DNA of 64,000 nt from Paenibacillus_AA sp045062745 (GCF_045062745.1 NZ_JBJGED010000016.1:107388-171387), one strand, 5' to 3'. Counted from the first letter of the stretch, positions 44,285-52,954 are shown. The notes: generated by a model from the letters alone, not told the origin. Numbers and translations: made by a program.

Positions 44285-45160
44285 TCACCGCCGCACCGCA
44301 ATCACGTGCCGCTCAATACCGGCCAAGTCCTTCACTAGCCGAACCTCAGCCCAGAGGCCGGTATGCGTGAGCAGCTCGGCCACAGCGGGCGCTTGCCCTT
44401 GGCCGACCTCGAAGCCGACGATCCGCGGCGTCCGCTCCAGCCGGGTGAGCTGCTCCGTGAGCCGGCGATACAGCGCCAAGCCGTCCGGACCGCCATCCAG
44501 AGCCAGATGCGGCTCGTAGCAGCGCACCTGAACTTCCAGCCCTTCAATCGCCTCGGACTCGATGTAAGGAGGGTTCGACACAACGATATCCAACCCATCC
44601 GCGTCTCCTCCATGCAGGAAAGGCCCCAGCAAATCGCCTTCATGGAAAGCGACCCGCTCCACGACCCCGTTCCTCTTCGCGTTGCCCTTCGCCACTTCCA
44701 ACGCGGCGGGAGAGAGATCTACCGCTTGGAGCCGCCACGCCGGCCTCTGCACGGCCAACGTCACCGCGATCGCCCCGCTGCCGGTTCCGATATCCGCCAC
44801 GACGAGCGGTGTATCCTCGCGCCATAACGAGCCCGCGGTCCGCACAATCTCCTCCACGAGCAGCTCCGTTTCCGGCCTGGGGATGAGTACGGCTTGTTCC
44901 ACGTGGAACCGGAGCCCGTAGAACTCCTGCTCCCCGATGATATATTGGACCGGCTCTCCTGACGCTTTGCGCAGCACATAGCCGGCCCAGTCTTCCTCGC
45001 GGTCCGCCGGGAACGGCTCCCCCCACCGCAAGAACAGCTCGGTCCGGCTCCAGTCCATCAAGTGGCACAAGAGCAGCTCCGTGACGATGGCCGCATCACG
45101 TACGTCCGCCCGCTGCAAAAAAGAAGAAGCCTGCAAGTAGGCTTCGCGTATTGTAGACAT
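44285..45160 (-). CDS. prmC: Peptide chain release factor N5-glutamine methyltransferase
   Basis: Methylates the Gln of the GGQ motif of release factors, using S-adenosylmethionine. 291 residues: an N-terminal helical domain, then VADIGTGSGAIAVTLA (SAM-binding, about 121-136) and the catalytic VSNPPYIE (about 195-202). It lies five bases after prfA, whose product is its substrate. Confidence 0.95.
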   Translation of the reverse strand: MSTIREAYLQASSFLQRADVRDAAIVTELLLCHLMDWSRTELFLRWGEPFPADREEDWAGYVLRKASGEPVQYIIGEQEFYGLRFHVEQAVLIPRPETELLVEEIVRTAGSLWREDTPLVVADIGTGSGAIAVTLAVQRPAWRLQAVDLSPAALEVAKGNAKRNGVVERVAFHEGDLLGPFLHGGDADGLDIVVSNPPYIESEAIEGLEVQVRCYEPHLALDGGPDGLALYRRLTEQLTRLERTPRIVGFEVGQGQAPAVAELLTHTGLWAEVRLVKDLAGIERHVIAVRR

Positions 45161-45165
45161 CGGGC

Positions 45166-46233
45166 TTATTCTCCTTTTTCCAGCAGCTCGGATTGGGCTT
45201 CCAGCGTCAATGTGGAGATGATCTCTTCCATATCGCCGTTCAGCACTTGATCCAGCTTGTGCAGCGTCAGGCCGACCCGGTGATCGGTCACCCGGCTCTG
45301 TGGGAAGTTGTACGTGCGGATCCGCTCGCTGCGGTCGCCCGTCCCCACCTTGCTCTTGCGCTCGCTGCCGTACTTCGCTTCCTCTTCCTGCTTCATCATA
45401 TCGTAGATGCGGGCGCGCAACACCTGCAGCGCTTTGTCCTTGTTGGAGTTCTGGGACTTGCCGTCCTGACAGGTCGCCACGATGCCGGTCGGTACGTGGG
45501 TCACCCGTACGGCCGATTTGGTCGTGTTGACCGACTGTCCCCCCGCTCCGCTCGAGCAGAACGTATCTACGCGGATATCCGATTCTTTAATCTCGATTTC
45601 AATCTCTTCCGCCTCCGGCATCACCACTACAGTCGACGTCGACGTATGGATGCGCCCGCCCGATTCGGTCACCGGAATACGCTGGACGCGATGCGCCCCG
45701 CTCTCGAACTTCATCTTGCTGTACGCGCCTTTGCCCGAGATCATGAAGATGATTTCCTTGAACCCGCCCAGGTCGTTCAAATTGGCTTCGAGAATTTCCG
45801 TCTTCCAGCCTTGCGCATCCGCAAAACGGGTGTACATGCGATACAGGTCGGCGGCGAACAAGGCCGCCTCGTCTCCGCCGGCCGCTCCGCGGATCTCCAC
45901 GATTACGTTTTTATCGTCATTGGGGTCTTTCGGCAGCATCAGGATGCGGATTTTCTCTTCCAATTCGTCCTTGCGCTGCGAGAGCTCCTCTAATTCCATC
46001 TTGACCAGCTCGCGCATCTCGTCGTCGAGCTTTTCATTTTGCATTGCGCGTGCCGCTTCATACTGCTCCATCACGGTTTTGTACTCCGAATAAGCTTCGT
46101 ACGATTCTTGCAGGTCCGACTGCTCCTTCGAATACTCGCGCAAACGCTTCGCGTCGTTCGCCACATCCGGATCGCAGAGCAGCTCGCTCAGCTTCTCATA
46201 GCGGTCCGCCAATGCTTGCAAACGGTCTAACAT
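45166..46233 (-). CDS. prfA: Peptide chain release factor 1
   Basis: Terminates translation at UAA and UAG. 355 residues from the ATG at 46233, which has AGGAGGTG seven bases upstream; an in-frame GTG at 46242 lies inside that site. RIPVTESGG carries the P-x-T stop-codon element (about 187) and SGAGGQSVNTT the catalytic GGQ (about 235). Confidence 0.97.
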   Translation of the reverse strand: MLDRLQALADRYEKLSELLCDPDVANDAKRLREYSKEQSDLQESYEAYSEYKTVMEQYEAARAMQNEKLDDEMRELVKMELEELSQRKDELEEKIRILMLPKDPNDDKNVIVEIRGAAGGDEAALFAADLYRMYTRFADAQGWKTEILEANLNDLGGFKEIIFMISGKGAYSKMKFESGAHRVQRIPVTESGGRIHTSTSTVVVMPEAEEIEIEIKESDIRVDTFCSSGAGGQSVNTTKSAVRVTHVPTGIVATCQDGKSQNSNKDKALQVLRARIYDMMKQEEEAKYGSERKSKVGTGDRSERIRTYNFPQSRVTDHRVGLTLHKLDQVLNGDMEEIISTLTLEAQSELLEKGE

Positions 46234-46289
46234 GGATTCCACCTCCTGTTCATCCTAGCCTAGCTTCATTTATGTTCAGGGTCCTCTTA

Positions 46290-47390
46290 TTATACGTTGA
46301 AACGGAAATGCATGACATCGCCGTCTTTGACTTCATAATCTTTGCCTTCCAACCGCCACAAGCCTCTTTCCTTCGCCCCGTTCATCGACCCGCTGCTCAC
46401 CAGATCTTCGTAGGACACAACTTCGGCACGGATAAATCCTTTTTCAAAATCGGTATGAATGACGCCCGCCGCTTGCGGTGCCTTCATCCCTTTGCGAATC
46501 GTCCACGCCCGAACTTCCTGCACGCCGGCCGTGAAATACGTGTACAGCCCGAGCAGCTTGTAGGCCGCCCGGATGAGCCGGTTGAGGCCGGACTCCGTCA
46601 AGCCCAGCTCCGCCAGGAACATCTCCTTGTCTTCGCCCTCCAGCTCGGCGATCTCGGATTCCACCTTCGCGCTGATCGGCACGACTTCGGCCCCCTCCTG
46701 GGCGGCGAATTCGCGAACCAGCTTTACGAACGGATTGTCGTCGGCATTCGCCGCTTCCGCCTCGCTCACATTCGCCGCATAGAGCACCGGCTTCATCGTG
46801 AGCAGGTGCAGATCGCGAATCAGCAGCTTCTCTTCATCCGTCAACTCGACCGAACGGGCCGGCTTGTCGTTGTACAGCGCCTCCTTGATCCGTTCGAGGC
46901 ACTCGACCTCTTGGGCCACCTTCTTGTCGCCGCCCTTCATGTTCTTGCGGGAGCGCTCAATCCGTCTGTCCACCGAATCGATATCGGCCAGGATCAGCTC
47001 GAGATTAATCGTCGTAATATCTCCGATGGGGTCTACCTTACCGGAGACGTGCGTGATATTCTCGTCCTGGAAGCAGCGCACCACATGCACGATCGCGTCC
47101 ACTTCCCGGATATGCGAAAGGAACTTGTTGCCCAAGCCCTCGCCTTTACTCGCGCCCTTCACTAAACCCGCAATGTCCACGAATTCGAACGCGGTCGGGA
47201 CGACCTTCTGGGGTACGACGATCTCGGTCAGCCTCTGCAGCCGCTCGTCCGGAACTTCCACGACCCCGACGTTGGGATCGATCGTGCAGAACGGGTAATT
47301 CGCCATCTCGGCCCCCGCCTGCGTAATAGCATTGAACAACGTCGATTTGCCCACGTTGGGCAGCCCGACGACACCGCATGATAAAGCCAT
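46290..47390 (-). CDS. ychF: Redox-regulated ATPase YchF (OLA1 family)
   Basis: A TRAFAC P-loop ATPase that binds ribosomes. 366 residues: GLPNVGKSTLFNA (G1, about 8-20), DIAGLVKGAS (G3, about 69), ANVSEAEAAN in place of NKxD (about 208), a coiled-coil insert (about 125-190) and the C-terminal TGS domain (about 280-366). It has a clear SigA promoter and faces the DnaA-box cluster. Confidence 0.95.
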   Translation of the reverse strand: MALSCGVVGLPNVGKSTLFNAITQAGAEMANYPFCTIDPNVGVVEVPDERLQRLTEIVVPQKVVPTAFEFVDIAGLVKGASKGEGLGNKFLSHIREVDAIVHVVRCFQDENITHVSGKVDPIGDITTINLELILADIDSVDRRIERSRKNMKGGDKKVAQEVECLERIKEALYNDKPARSVELTDEEKLLIRDLHLLTMKPVLYAANVSEAEAANADDNPFVKLVREFAAQEGAEVVPISAKVESEIAELEGEDKEMFLAELGLTESGLNRLIRAAYKLLGLYTYFTAGVQEVRAWTIRKGMKAPQAAGVIHTDFEKGFIRAEVVSYEDLVSSGSMNGAKERGLWRLEGKDYEVKDGDVMHFRFNV

Positions 47391-47430
47391 CTATAGACAC
47401 TCTCCTTAATTATCGCAGCTCATCTAATCT

Positions 47431-47459
47431 ATTATACAGTAGAACCAAGGGAATGTCAT
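47431..47459 (-). promoter_or_regulatory. SigA promoter of ychF
   Basis: -35 ATGACA (47459-47454), a 17-base spacer and -10 TATAAT (47436-47431), about 40 bases before the ychF ATG. Confidence 0.7.
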
Positions 47460-47497
47460 CTTTCCAGACCTTTGAAACGATTGGGCAGCCGTTCATG

Positions 47498-47659
47498 ATA
47501 TCCACAAGCTTGCAAACCTCTGGATAGCAGGATGGCTCGGAAGAAATGGCCCCGTAATGCAACGATTATCCACAGGTTATCCCCAAAACGCAAGAGGTTA
47601 TCCTCATTCCAATAGCTCATATCCACATTTCACTCACAGTTTTCCCCAGTCTGTCCACA
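47498..47659 (+). promoter_or_regulatory. DnaA-box array 1 (helically phased)
   Basis: All boxes face the same way. ATATCCACA at 47498, consensus TTATCCACA at 47566, TTATCCCCA at 47577, TTATCCTCA at 47598, ATATCCACA at 47619, TTTTCCCCA at 47640 and CTGTCCACA at 47651. From 47566 the starts are 11, 21, 21, 21 and 11 bases apart, that is one or two helical turns, so DnaA would sit on one face of the DNA. It lies between the ychF and tadA promoters. Confidence 0.75.
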
Positions 47660-47726
47660 ACCGTTGTTAATATCCCTTAAGTAGCCGGAAAATCGGCCCT
47701 TGATTCGTCCCGCAATTTTGCCTGAC

Positions 47727-47755
47727 TTGCTATTCGATCCGCCATCCACTACAAT
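47727..47755 (+). promoter_or_regulatory. Candidate SigA promoter of tadA
   Basis: -35 TTGCTA (47727-47732), a 17-base spacer and -10 TACAAT (47750-47755). It is flanked on both sides by DnaA-box arrays, and array 2 would be transcribed as the tadA leader. Confidence 0.5.
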
Positions 47756-47790
47756 TACAAAACAAAACGGTGCGTTCGCCGCCGCGGCTG

Positions 47791-47893
47791 TTATCCCCAT
47801 GTGGGTAGCAGTTATCGACATCAATCTCCAAGTTGTGCACAGACTTGTCCACAGCATGTTAACATCCAGAATGGATGTTCGGACTTATCCCCC
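47791..47893 (+). promoter_or_regulatory. DnaA-box array 2 (helically phased)
   Basis: TTATCCCCA at 47791, TTATCGACA at 47812, TTGTGCACA at 47833, TTGTCCACA at 47845 and TTATCCCCC at 47885. Spacings are 21, 21, 12 and 40 bases. Same orientation as array 1, 140 bases from its last box. Each differs from TTATCCACA by one or two bases. Confidence 0.65.
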
Positions 47894-47933
47894 TGTGGAT
47901 GGCGAACGATAGGGATCAATGAGGGTATGAATC

Positions 47934-48410
47934 ATGGACACGCATGAACACTGGATGCTGGAAGCGATCGCGGAAGCTCGCAAGGCGGAGGCGCTGCGGG
48001 AAGTGCCGATCGGCGCTGTGATCGTGAAGGACGGCGAGATTATCGGCCGCGGCCATAACCTGCGGGAGACGACATTCGATCCGACCGCACACGCGGAGAT
48101 GATCGCCATTCGCCAGGCCACGGAGCACCTCGGCGCCTGGCGCTTGCTCGACTGCACGCTCTACGTCACGCTCGAGCCTTGCCCGATGTGCGCCGGAGCG
48201 CTCGTGCAGAGCCGGGTGAAGCAGGTCGTCTACGGCACGGCCGACCCGAAGGCCGGCTGCGCCGGGACGCTGATGAACCTACTGCAGGAGGATCGGTTCA
48301 ATCACCGCGTCGACGTCGTCGCCGGCGTGCTGCAGGAGCCGTGCGCCCACCTGTTGACGAATTTTTTTCGCGGGCTGCGGGGCAAATCGCAAGGTCCCGC
48401 CTCCACATGA
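47934..48410 (+). CDS. tadA: tRNA-specific adenosine deaminase
   Basis: Converts A34 to inosine in tRNA-Arg(ACG). 158 residues. The zinc site is HAEM (about 52) with PCPMCAGA (about 83), and the Glu of HAE is the proton shuttle. REVPIGAVIVKDGEII and the C-terminal RFNHRVDVVAGVL match TadA. GAGGGT lies about eight bases before the ATG. It is one of only three plus-strand genes, and the dnaX/recR genes that follow it in B. subtilis are not here. Confidence 0.95.
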   Translation: MDTHEHWMLEAIAEARKAEALREVPIGAVIVKDGEIIGRGHNLRETTFDPTAHAEMIAIRQATEHLGAWRLLDCTLYVTLEPCPMCAGALVQSRVKQVVYGTADPKAGCAGTLMNLLQEDRFNHRVDVVAGVLQEPCAHLLTNFFRGLRGKSQGPAST

Positions 48411-48450
48411 AACAGCCTCGTCCGGCATGGGACGAGGCTGTTCGTCTTTT
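48411..48450. terminator. Shared terminator of tadA and the aldo/keto reductase gene
   Basis: 13-bp stem AACAGCCTCGTCC/GGGACGAGGCTGTT between the convergent genes, followed by TCGTCTTTT on the plus strand; the minus-strand side is followed by TCATGTGG, so it works best for tadA. Confidence 0.8.
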
Positions 48451-49396
48451 ATCGCAGGATGGCGTCAATCCGCTCCAGCTGCGAGGCCGTGAGCTGCTTG
48501 CCGGACGCCTGGACATTCTCCTCCAGCTGCTGCGGCGAGCTCGCCCCGATGATGGCGCTCGATACGCCCGGCTGGCGAAGCACCCAAGCCAGGGCCAGCT
48601 GCGTCATCGTTAGCTCCGCCTCCGTGGCCACCTGCTGCAGCTGCACTACCCGCTCCAGGTTTTCCTCGGTCAAGTAGCGGCTCAAGAGCTGGCTGCCGCG
48701 CTCCGTATCGCGGCGGCTGCCCTTCGGCACGTCCGTGACCGACTTGTACTTGCCGGACAGCACGCCCTGGGCGAGCGGCGAATAGACGACTTGCCCGATC
48801 CCCAGCTTGTCGCACGTCGGCAGGATTTCCTGCTCGATATCGCGCTTCAGCAAGCTGTAGGGCGGCTGGCTGGCTACAATCCGATCTAGCAGGTACCGAT
48901 CGGCGAGATGCACCGCTTCGGTCATCTGCGCGGCGGTCCAATTGCTCACCCCGATGTACAGCACCTTGCCTTGCCGGACGAGATCGTCCATGGCGCGCAG
49001 CGTCTCTTGGATCGGGGTCGACGGATCGAAGCTGTGGCAGTAGTACAAGTCGATGTACTCCATACCGAGCCGCTTCAGGCTCGCGTCGCATTGCTCCAGA
49101 ATGTGCTTGCGGGACAAGCCCCGGTCGTTCGGGCCTTCCCCCATCGCGCCCCATACCTTGGTCGCCAGAATGACCGACTCCCGCGGGTATGCCTTCAGCG
49201 CATCGCCGACTACCTTCTCCGCGTCTCCGCGCATGTACGCATTCGCCGTGTCGAAGAAATTGATCCCGGCTTCGTAGGCCCGGTGGATCGTGTCGATCGC
49301 CTGCTGCCTCTCCACATAGCCGCCATACGTCAGCCATGAGCCCAGGCTGATCTCGCTGACCTTCAACCCGGACTTTCCCAAATTGCGATATTGCAT
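48449..49396 (-). CDS. Aldo/keto reductase
   Basis: An NADPH-dependent oxidoreductase with a TIM barrel, 315 residues. The catalytic tetrad can be read: Asp and Tyr in FFDTANAYMRG (about 47-57), Lys in LATKVWG (about 79) and His in LYYCHSFDPS (about 118). The nucleotide-binding end is VSSAIIGASSPQQLEENV. Closest in feel to the potassium-channel beta-subunit/YghZ group, but the substrate cannot be told. A single-gene unit with a terminator on each side. Confidence 0.88.
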   Translation of the reverse strand: MQYRNLGKSGLKVSEISLGSWLTYGGYVERQQAIDTIHRAYEAGINFFDTANAYMRGDAEKVVGDALKAYPRESVILATKVWGAMGEGPNDRGLSRKHILEQCDASLKRLGMEYIDLYYCHSFDPSTPIQETLRAMDDLVRQGKVLYIGVSNWTAAQMTEAVHLADRYLLDRIVASQPPYSLLKRDIEQEILPTCDKLGIGQVVYSPLAQGVLSGKYKSVTDVPKGSRRDTERGSQLLSRYLTEENLERVVQLQQVATEAELTMTQLALAWVLRQPGVSSAIIGASSPQQLEENVQASGKQLTASQLERIDAILR

Positions 49397-49495
49397 GTTT
49401 GTCGCCCTCCCATCGCCCGCACTGTCGCGTTCGCCGGTATTCGTCTCACGCCTTCTATTGTACCACAGCGTTCGTTGCTAGGCGGATGCTCCCCA

Positions 49496-49526
49496 CAAAA
49501 AAGAAACCGCACTTTCGCACGGCTTC
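49496..49526 (-). terminator. Terminator of the Crp-family gene
   Basis: Stem GAAGCCGTGC/GTGCGGTTTC with a GAAA loop, followed by TTTTTTG on the minus strand, right after the stop codon. Confidence 0.88.
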
Positions 49527-49528
49527 TC

Positions 49529-50215
49529 CTAAGATGGCATTTTTTTGCGCAATGTAGGCATATCCAGGATGGTGATCATCTTGTTGTCGACCGAGATCGT
49601 CCCTTCCTCCTGGAGCTCCTGCAGCACCTTCGTGACCGACTCGCGCACGGTACCGACCAGATTGGCGATCTCCTGATGGGTCAGCTTGACCGCGATCTGG
49701 GTCTGCCCCTGCTTCGTCTCTCCATAATCGAGCGACAGCTGGTAGACCGTCTTCAGAATTCGGGTCCGGACGTCCAGGAACGTCAGATCGTGAATTTGCT
49801 CATTCGCCTTGCGCAGCCGGTTCATCGTCACTTCCAACAGCTTCATGCATAGCGTAGGCGCCCGCTCCATACACTCGAAGAACGTAGTGCGATTGAGCGT
49901 GTAGAGGACGCTGGGCTCGAGCGTTTCGGCGTTGGCCGAGCGGGTGAAGCCGCGCTGCACGAGCGACATCTCGCCGAAGAAATCTCCGGTCCGGAACAAG
50001 GTAAGCGTAATTTGCTTCGTATTGTCGAGACGGTAGATCTTGACCGTACCGCTCTTGACCACGAACAGCTCATCCCCGGTATCGCCCTCGAAGAAGATAA
50101 TCGAGTTCTTTTTGTACTTGCGTTCGATGAACAGCGACGAAATCATCATCAGCTCTTCATCCTTCAAATGCTGGAACAGCGGGACGTTGCGCACCAGGGC
50201 CGCAATATCTTTCAT
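49529..50215 (-). CDS. Crp/Fnr family transcriptional regulator
   Basis: A 228-residue regulator: an N-terminal cyclic-nucleotide-binding-type beta-roll (about 15-115; FFEGDTGDELFVVKSGTVKIYR and GDFFGEMSLVQ), a long dimer helix and a C-terminal winged helix (LTHQEIANLVGTVRESVTKVL, about 170-190). There is no N-terminal Cys cluster, so it is not an oxygen-sensing Fnr; the ligand is unknown. It lies 26 bases after the HD-GYP gene, so the two may be co-transcribed. Confidence 0.88.
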   Translation of the reverse strand: MKDIAALVRNVPLFQHLKDEELMMISSLFIERKYKKNSIIFFEGDTGDELFVVKSGTVKIYRLDNTKQITLTLFRTGDFFGEMSLVQRGFTRSANAETLEPSVLYTLNRTTFFECMERAPTLCMKLLEVTMNRLRKANEQIHDLTFLDVRTRILKTVYQLSLDYGETKQGQTQIAVKLTHQEIANLVGTVRESVTKVLQELQEEGTISVDNKMITILDMPTLRKKMPS

Positions 50216-50241
50216 TACAGTTCTCTTTTCTGGAGAAGACG

Positions 50242-51348
50242 CTATTTACTGCCGACCGCTTCTCCTACTCGGGCAATCATTACGTTCAAATGCCGGGACA
50301 GATCGATCTCATACGGTTGCTTGAGCGGTTCGCCATAAGGGTTCCGCAGGACGCGAATGACCGGCCGATGCTTGAAATCGGTATTCACTTTGGAGACAAT
50401 CCCGGTCTCGCCGGAGTTCAGCTCCACGCTCAGCCCGAGCGGGAACAGGGCGACCCGGTTGCGGAACTGTCTGACTTTGTTAATGTCGTACAGCGTGCCC
50501 GCTCCCCCGTACAGAATCTCGATCGCCTGATGCGGGAGCACCGCTTCCCGATGGGCTCTCGGGTGCGTCAAGGAATCGTAGGTGTCGATCATCCCGACCC
50601 ATTGCGCGAACGGATGAATCTCGTCGCCCTTCAGCCCGTGCGGGTATCCGGTGCCGTTAATGCGTTCGTGGTGCTGCATCGCGACGTGGGCCACGGTGAT
50701 CGGAATGCCCGCTTCATCCTTCAGCAACTTGAAGCCGTACTCCGTATGCTTCTTAATCTCCGCATATTCGAACGGCGTGAGGAGCGAACGCTTCATCAGG
50801 ATTTCGCGCGGTACCTTCAGGTTCCCGATATCGTGCAGCAGCGCACTTAGGCTTAACGTGTCCAAGTCTTCGCCCGTGTAGCCTTCCACCATACCGAGCT
50901 TGGTCGCGTAGACGCACACATTGACCGCCTTTTGGATAAAATGCTGGTCATAGGCGTTTGACTGGAACACATTCATATTCATCAGCATAATCGTGTCTTG
51001 GTGCTGGAGATCGTCGATCACCATGCTGACGCTCTTGGAGCACAGCTTGAACAGCTGGCCGTTCGCCGTCTTCGGGTCATAGCTCGTACTGGCCACGCGG
51101 TCGAGTATATGAAGCAGCGAAGAGCGTAAGTTGACACGAGTCTCCTCACGGATGAGATCTTCGATAATAATATCATCGGTTTGGGCATCTTCAATATGAA
51201 GATAATCAATCCCCATCTTCTGCAGCTTATTGATCACACTCTGGGACAGCTCGTATTGATAGCCGACCAGGATTTGTCCATCGCTGTTGAAGATCGGTCT
51301 GCCTAATCTCATGCCGGGTACACACAAATGAGTGGGAATTAGGCGCAT
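50242..51348 (-). CDS. HD-GYP domain-containing protein (putative c-di-GMP phosphodiesterase)
   Basis: A 368-residue cytoplasmic protein. An N-terminal domain of unknown role (about 1-130) is followed by the HD-GYP domain (about 140-300): LLHDIGNLKVP, HHERINGTGYPHGLKGDEI and VGMIDTYDSLTHPRAHR. The usual HDIGK reads HDIGN, but the metal-binding HD, HH and GYP elements are present, so hydrolysis of cyclic di-GMP is plausible, not proven. A poorly conserved C-terminal domain (about 305-368) ends the protein. Confidence 0.85.
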   Translation of the reverse strand: MRLIPTHLCVPGMRLGRPIFNSDGQILVGYQYELSQSVINKLQKMGIDYLHIEDAQTDDIIIEDLIREETRVNLRSSLLHILDRVASTSYDPKTANGQLFKLCSKSVSMVIDDLQHQDTIMLMNMNVFQSNAYDQHFIQKAVNVCVYATKLGMVEGYTGEDLDTLSLSALLHDIGNLKVPREILMKRSLLTPFEYAEIKKHTEYGFKLLKDEAGIPITVAHVAMQHHERINGTGYPHGLKGDEIHPFAQWVGMIDTYDSLTHPRAHREAVLPHQAIEILYGGAGTLYDINKVRQFRNRVALFPLGLSVELNSGETGIVSKVNTDFKHRPVIRVLRNPYGEPLKQPYEIDLSRHLNVMIARVGEAVGSK

Positions 51349-51631
51349 GGTAGTAGTCCTTTCTCCTTACCAGTATAATTATCAACACCCTGCCCACGTT
51401 CCGCGGCCGTCTTCTTCGTACGGAATATGGGTCCTAAGTATCTATGTCCTTACATTATCCCATATTTAGGCTTGTAAGCTCTGTGTATTATTTTACAAAA
51501 AAAATGTGAACTTTGACACCTCTTTTTAACCAGGAGCCCCAATAATTTCATTGGTTTGTCCTTGATTTAAAGCGATTTCATCAAAAATAGGACTTATTTC
51601 CTACTCCGGATTACAAACAGGAGTTCGGCTT
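51349..51631. other. Intergenic region upstream of the HD-GYP and tRNA-Arg genes
   Basis: An AT-rich stretch between divergent genes. I see no open frame with a ribosome site and no RNA fold that I recognise. The minus-strand end holds the AAGGAG site of the HD-GYP gene. Confidence 0.5.
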
Positions 51632-51658
51632 TTGCCGCTTCTTCAAATATGCTATAAT
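51632..51658 (+). promoter_or_regulatory. Promoter of tRNA-Arg
   Basis: -35 TTGCCG (51632-51637), a 15-base spacer and -10 TATAAT (51653-51658), 12 bases before the tRNA. Confidence 0.5.
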
Positions 51659-51670
51659 GATGTTTACTGC

Positions 51671-51748
51671 GTCCCCGTAGCTCAGTTGGATAGAGCGATA
51701 GTTTCCTAAACTATGCGTCGCGGGTTCGAGTCCCGCCGCGGGACGCCA
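51671..51748 (+). tRNA. tRNA-Arg (CCT) with a one-base bulge in the acceptor stem
   Basis: D-stem GCTC/GAGC, anticodon stem ATAGT/ACTAT with loop TTCCTAA (anticodon CCT, 51705-51707), T-arm GCGGG/CCCGC around TTCGAGT, and an encoded CCA (51746-51748). The 5' acceptor GTCCCCG should pair with CGGGGAC, but the gene reads CGCGGGAC, an extra C at 51739. The gene is thus 78 bases where 77 is expected. It decodes the rare codon AGG. A promoter and a terminator flank it. Confidence 0.85.
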
Positions 51749-51766
51749 TCCACTATAACATGTTTG

Positions 51767-51795
51767 AAGCCCTGCCGCGCTGCAGGGCTTTTTGC
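51767..51795 (+). terminator. Terminator of tRNA-Arg
   Basis: Stem AAGCCCTGC/GCAGGGCTT followed by TTTGCTTTG on the plus strand. Confidence 0.85.
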
Positions 51796-51866
51796 TTTGT
51801 CCCCCGAATCCGGGCATACTAGAAGTAGCAAGCGCAAGACGATCCACAAGGAGAGGATGAGCTTCC

Positions 51867-52652
51867 ATGACCGATCATGTTCAATTGGCTTACGAAGAAA
51901 TTGGCGAGGAGCAGGCGCGTTCGCTCGTGCTGCTGCATGGGTTTTGCGGCAGCCGCGCCTACTGGAGCGCGCTGCATAAACCACTAGGCGCCCAATATCG
52001 GGTAATCATTCCCGACCTGAGGGGACACGGACAGTCCGGGGCGCCCGATGCACCGTATACGATCGATGCGATGGCGTATGATGTGGCGGCACTGATTCGG
52101 CAGCTGAGGCTCGAGAAGCCGATTGTGCTCGGCCACTCGCTCGGCGGGTATATTACGCTCGCCTTGGCCGAACAGAACCCGCAGCTGCTCTCGGGCTTTG
52201 GACTGATTCACTCGACCGCGTTCCCGGACACCGAGCCAGCCAAGGCGAATCGAGACAAAGCGATTGCGACCATCCGGGAGCAAGGCATCCGTCCTTTCGT
52301 CGATGGCCTCATTCCGAAGCTATTCGCCCCTGCACATCTGGCCTCCATGGCAGACCGTGTACAAGCCGCTGTTGAGATTGGGTACGGCACTCCCGCGCTC
52401 GGAGCGATCCATACTACACAGGCGATGCGGGATCGCGTGGATCGCAACCATGTGCTGCGTGAAGCGTCAGTTCCGGTTCTGCTCGTCGCAGGAGCCCAGG
52501 ATCAGATCATCCCGGTCGAGAAGACGTTCTCCGTGCAGGGAGATCACATCACCCAAACGCGGCTGGAGACTGCCGGCCACATGAGCCTGATGGAGTCGCC
52601 GGACGAGCTCTCCGCCATCCTGCTGAGCTTCGGTCAGCGCGTACATGGATAG
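51867..52652 (+). CDS. Alpha/beta hydrolase
   Basis: A 261-residue serine hydrolase. LLHGFCGSRAYW is the oxyanion-hole HG motif (about 24-35), GHSLGGY the nucleophile elbow with Ser (about 93-99), the acid is probably Asp in GAQDQIIP (about 215) and the His is in AGHMSLMESP (about 241). The lid region (about 120-185) is helical. GGAGAGG precedes the ATG by eight bases. The family covers esterases, lipases and C-C hydrolases, so the substrate is open. A plus-strand singleton with its own terminator. Confidence 0.88.
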   Translation: MTDHVQLAYEEIGEEQARSLVLLHGFCGSRAYWSALHKPLGAQYRVIIPDLRGHGQSGAPDAPYTIDAMAYDVAALIRQLRLEKPIVLGHSLGGYITLALAEQNPQLLSGFGLIHSTAFPDTEPAKANRDKAIATIREQGIRPFVDGLIPKLFAPAHLASMADRVQAAVEIGYGTPALGAIHTTQAMRDRVDRNHVLREASVPVLLVAGAQDQIIPVEKTFSVQGDHITQTRLETAGHMSLMESPDELSAILLSFGQRVHG

Positions 52653-52665
52653 GATACGGTGCATA

Positions 52666-52692
52666 GAAAAGGACCCTTGCGGGTCCTTTTTC
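52666..52692 (+). terminator. Terminator of the hydrolase gene
   Basis: Stem GAAAAGGACCC/GGGTCCTTTTT with a TTGC loop. Bases 52693-52954 hold no gene or site I can support. Confidence 0.9.
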
Positions 52693-52954
52693 TGACGGTG
52701 GAGAATGTTCGATCAGCTAACCTTTCCTTCACAACCTCGGGCGTTGCTGTCAGCCAACAACGTTCAATGTGTTACAAACACCCTAACGTGCGTTTGGCAC
52801 ATCCCTCCGCTCTTTAGTACGAGGTATCACTAAGATCAATGAGTGGATATTCTGCTGAAGCATTCAACGGAACCACACCTCTCTTCGCACCGTCAAGGAT
52901 AGTATGTCCGCGTTAGTCGTTCTTATGCGCCCGGCGTCCGCTGGGAATGTGCGG

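Noticed and set aside
47391..47933. The chromosomal oriC itself
   Set aside because: No dnaA, dnaN, rpmH or recF flanks it and no clear AT-rich unwinding element or DnaA-trio is visible; gene direction also suggests the origin lies to the right of the window.
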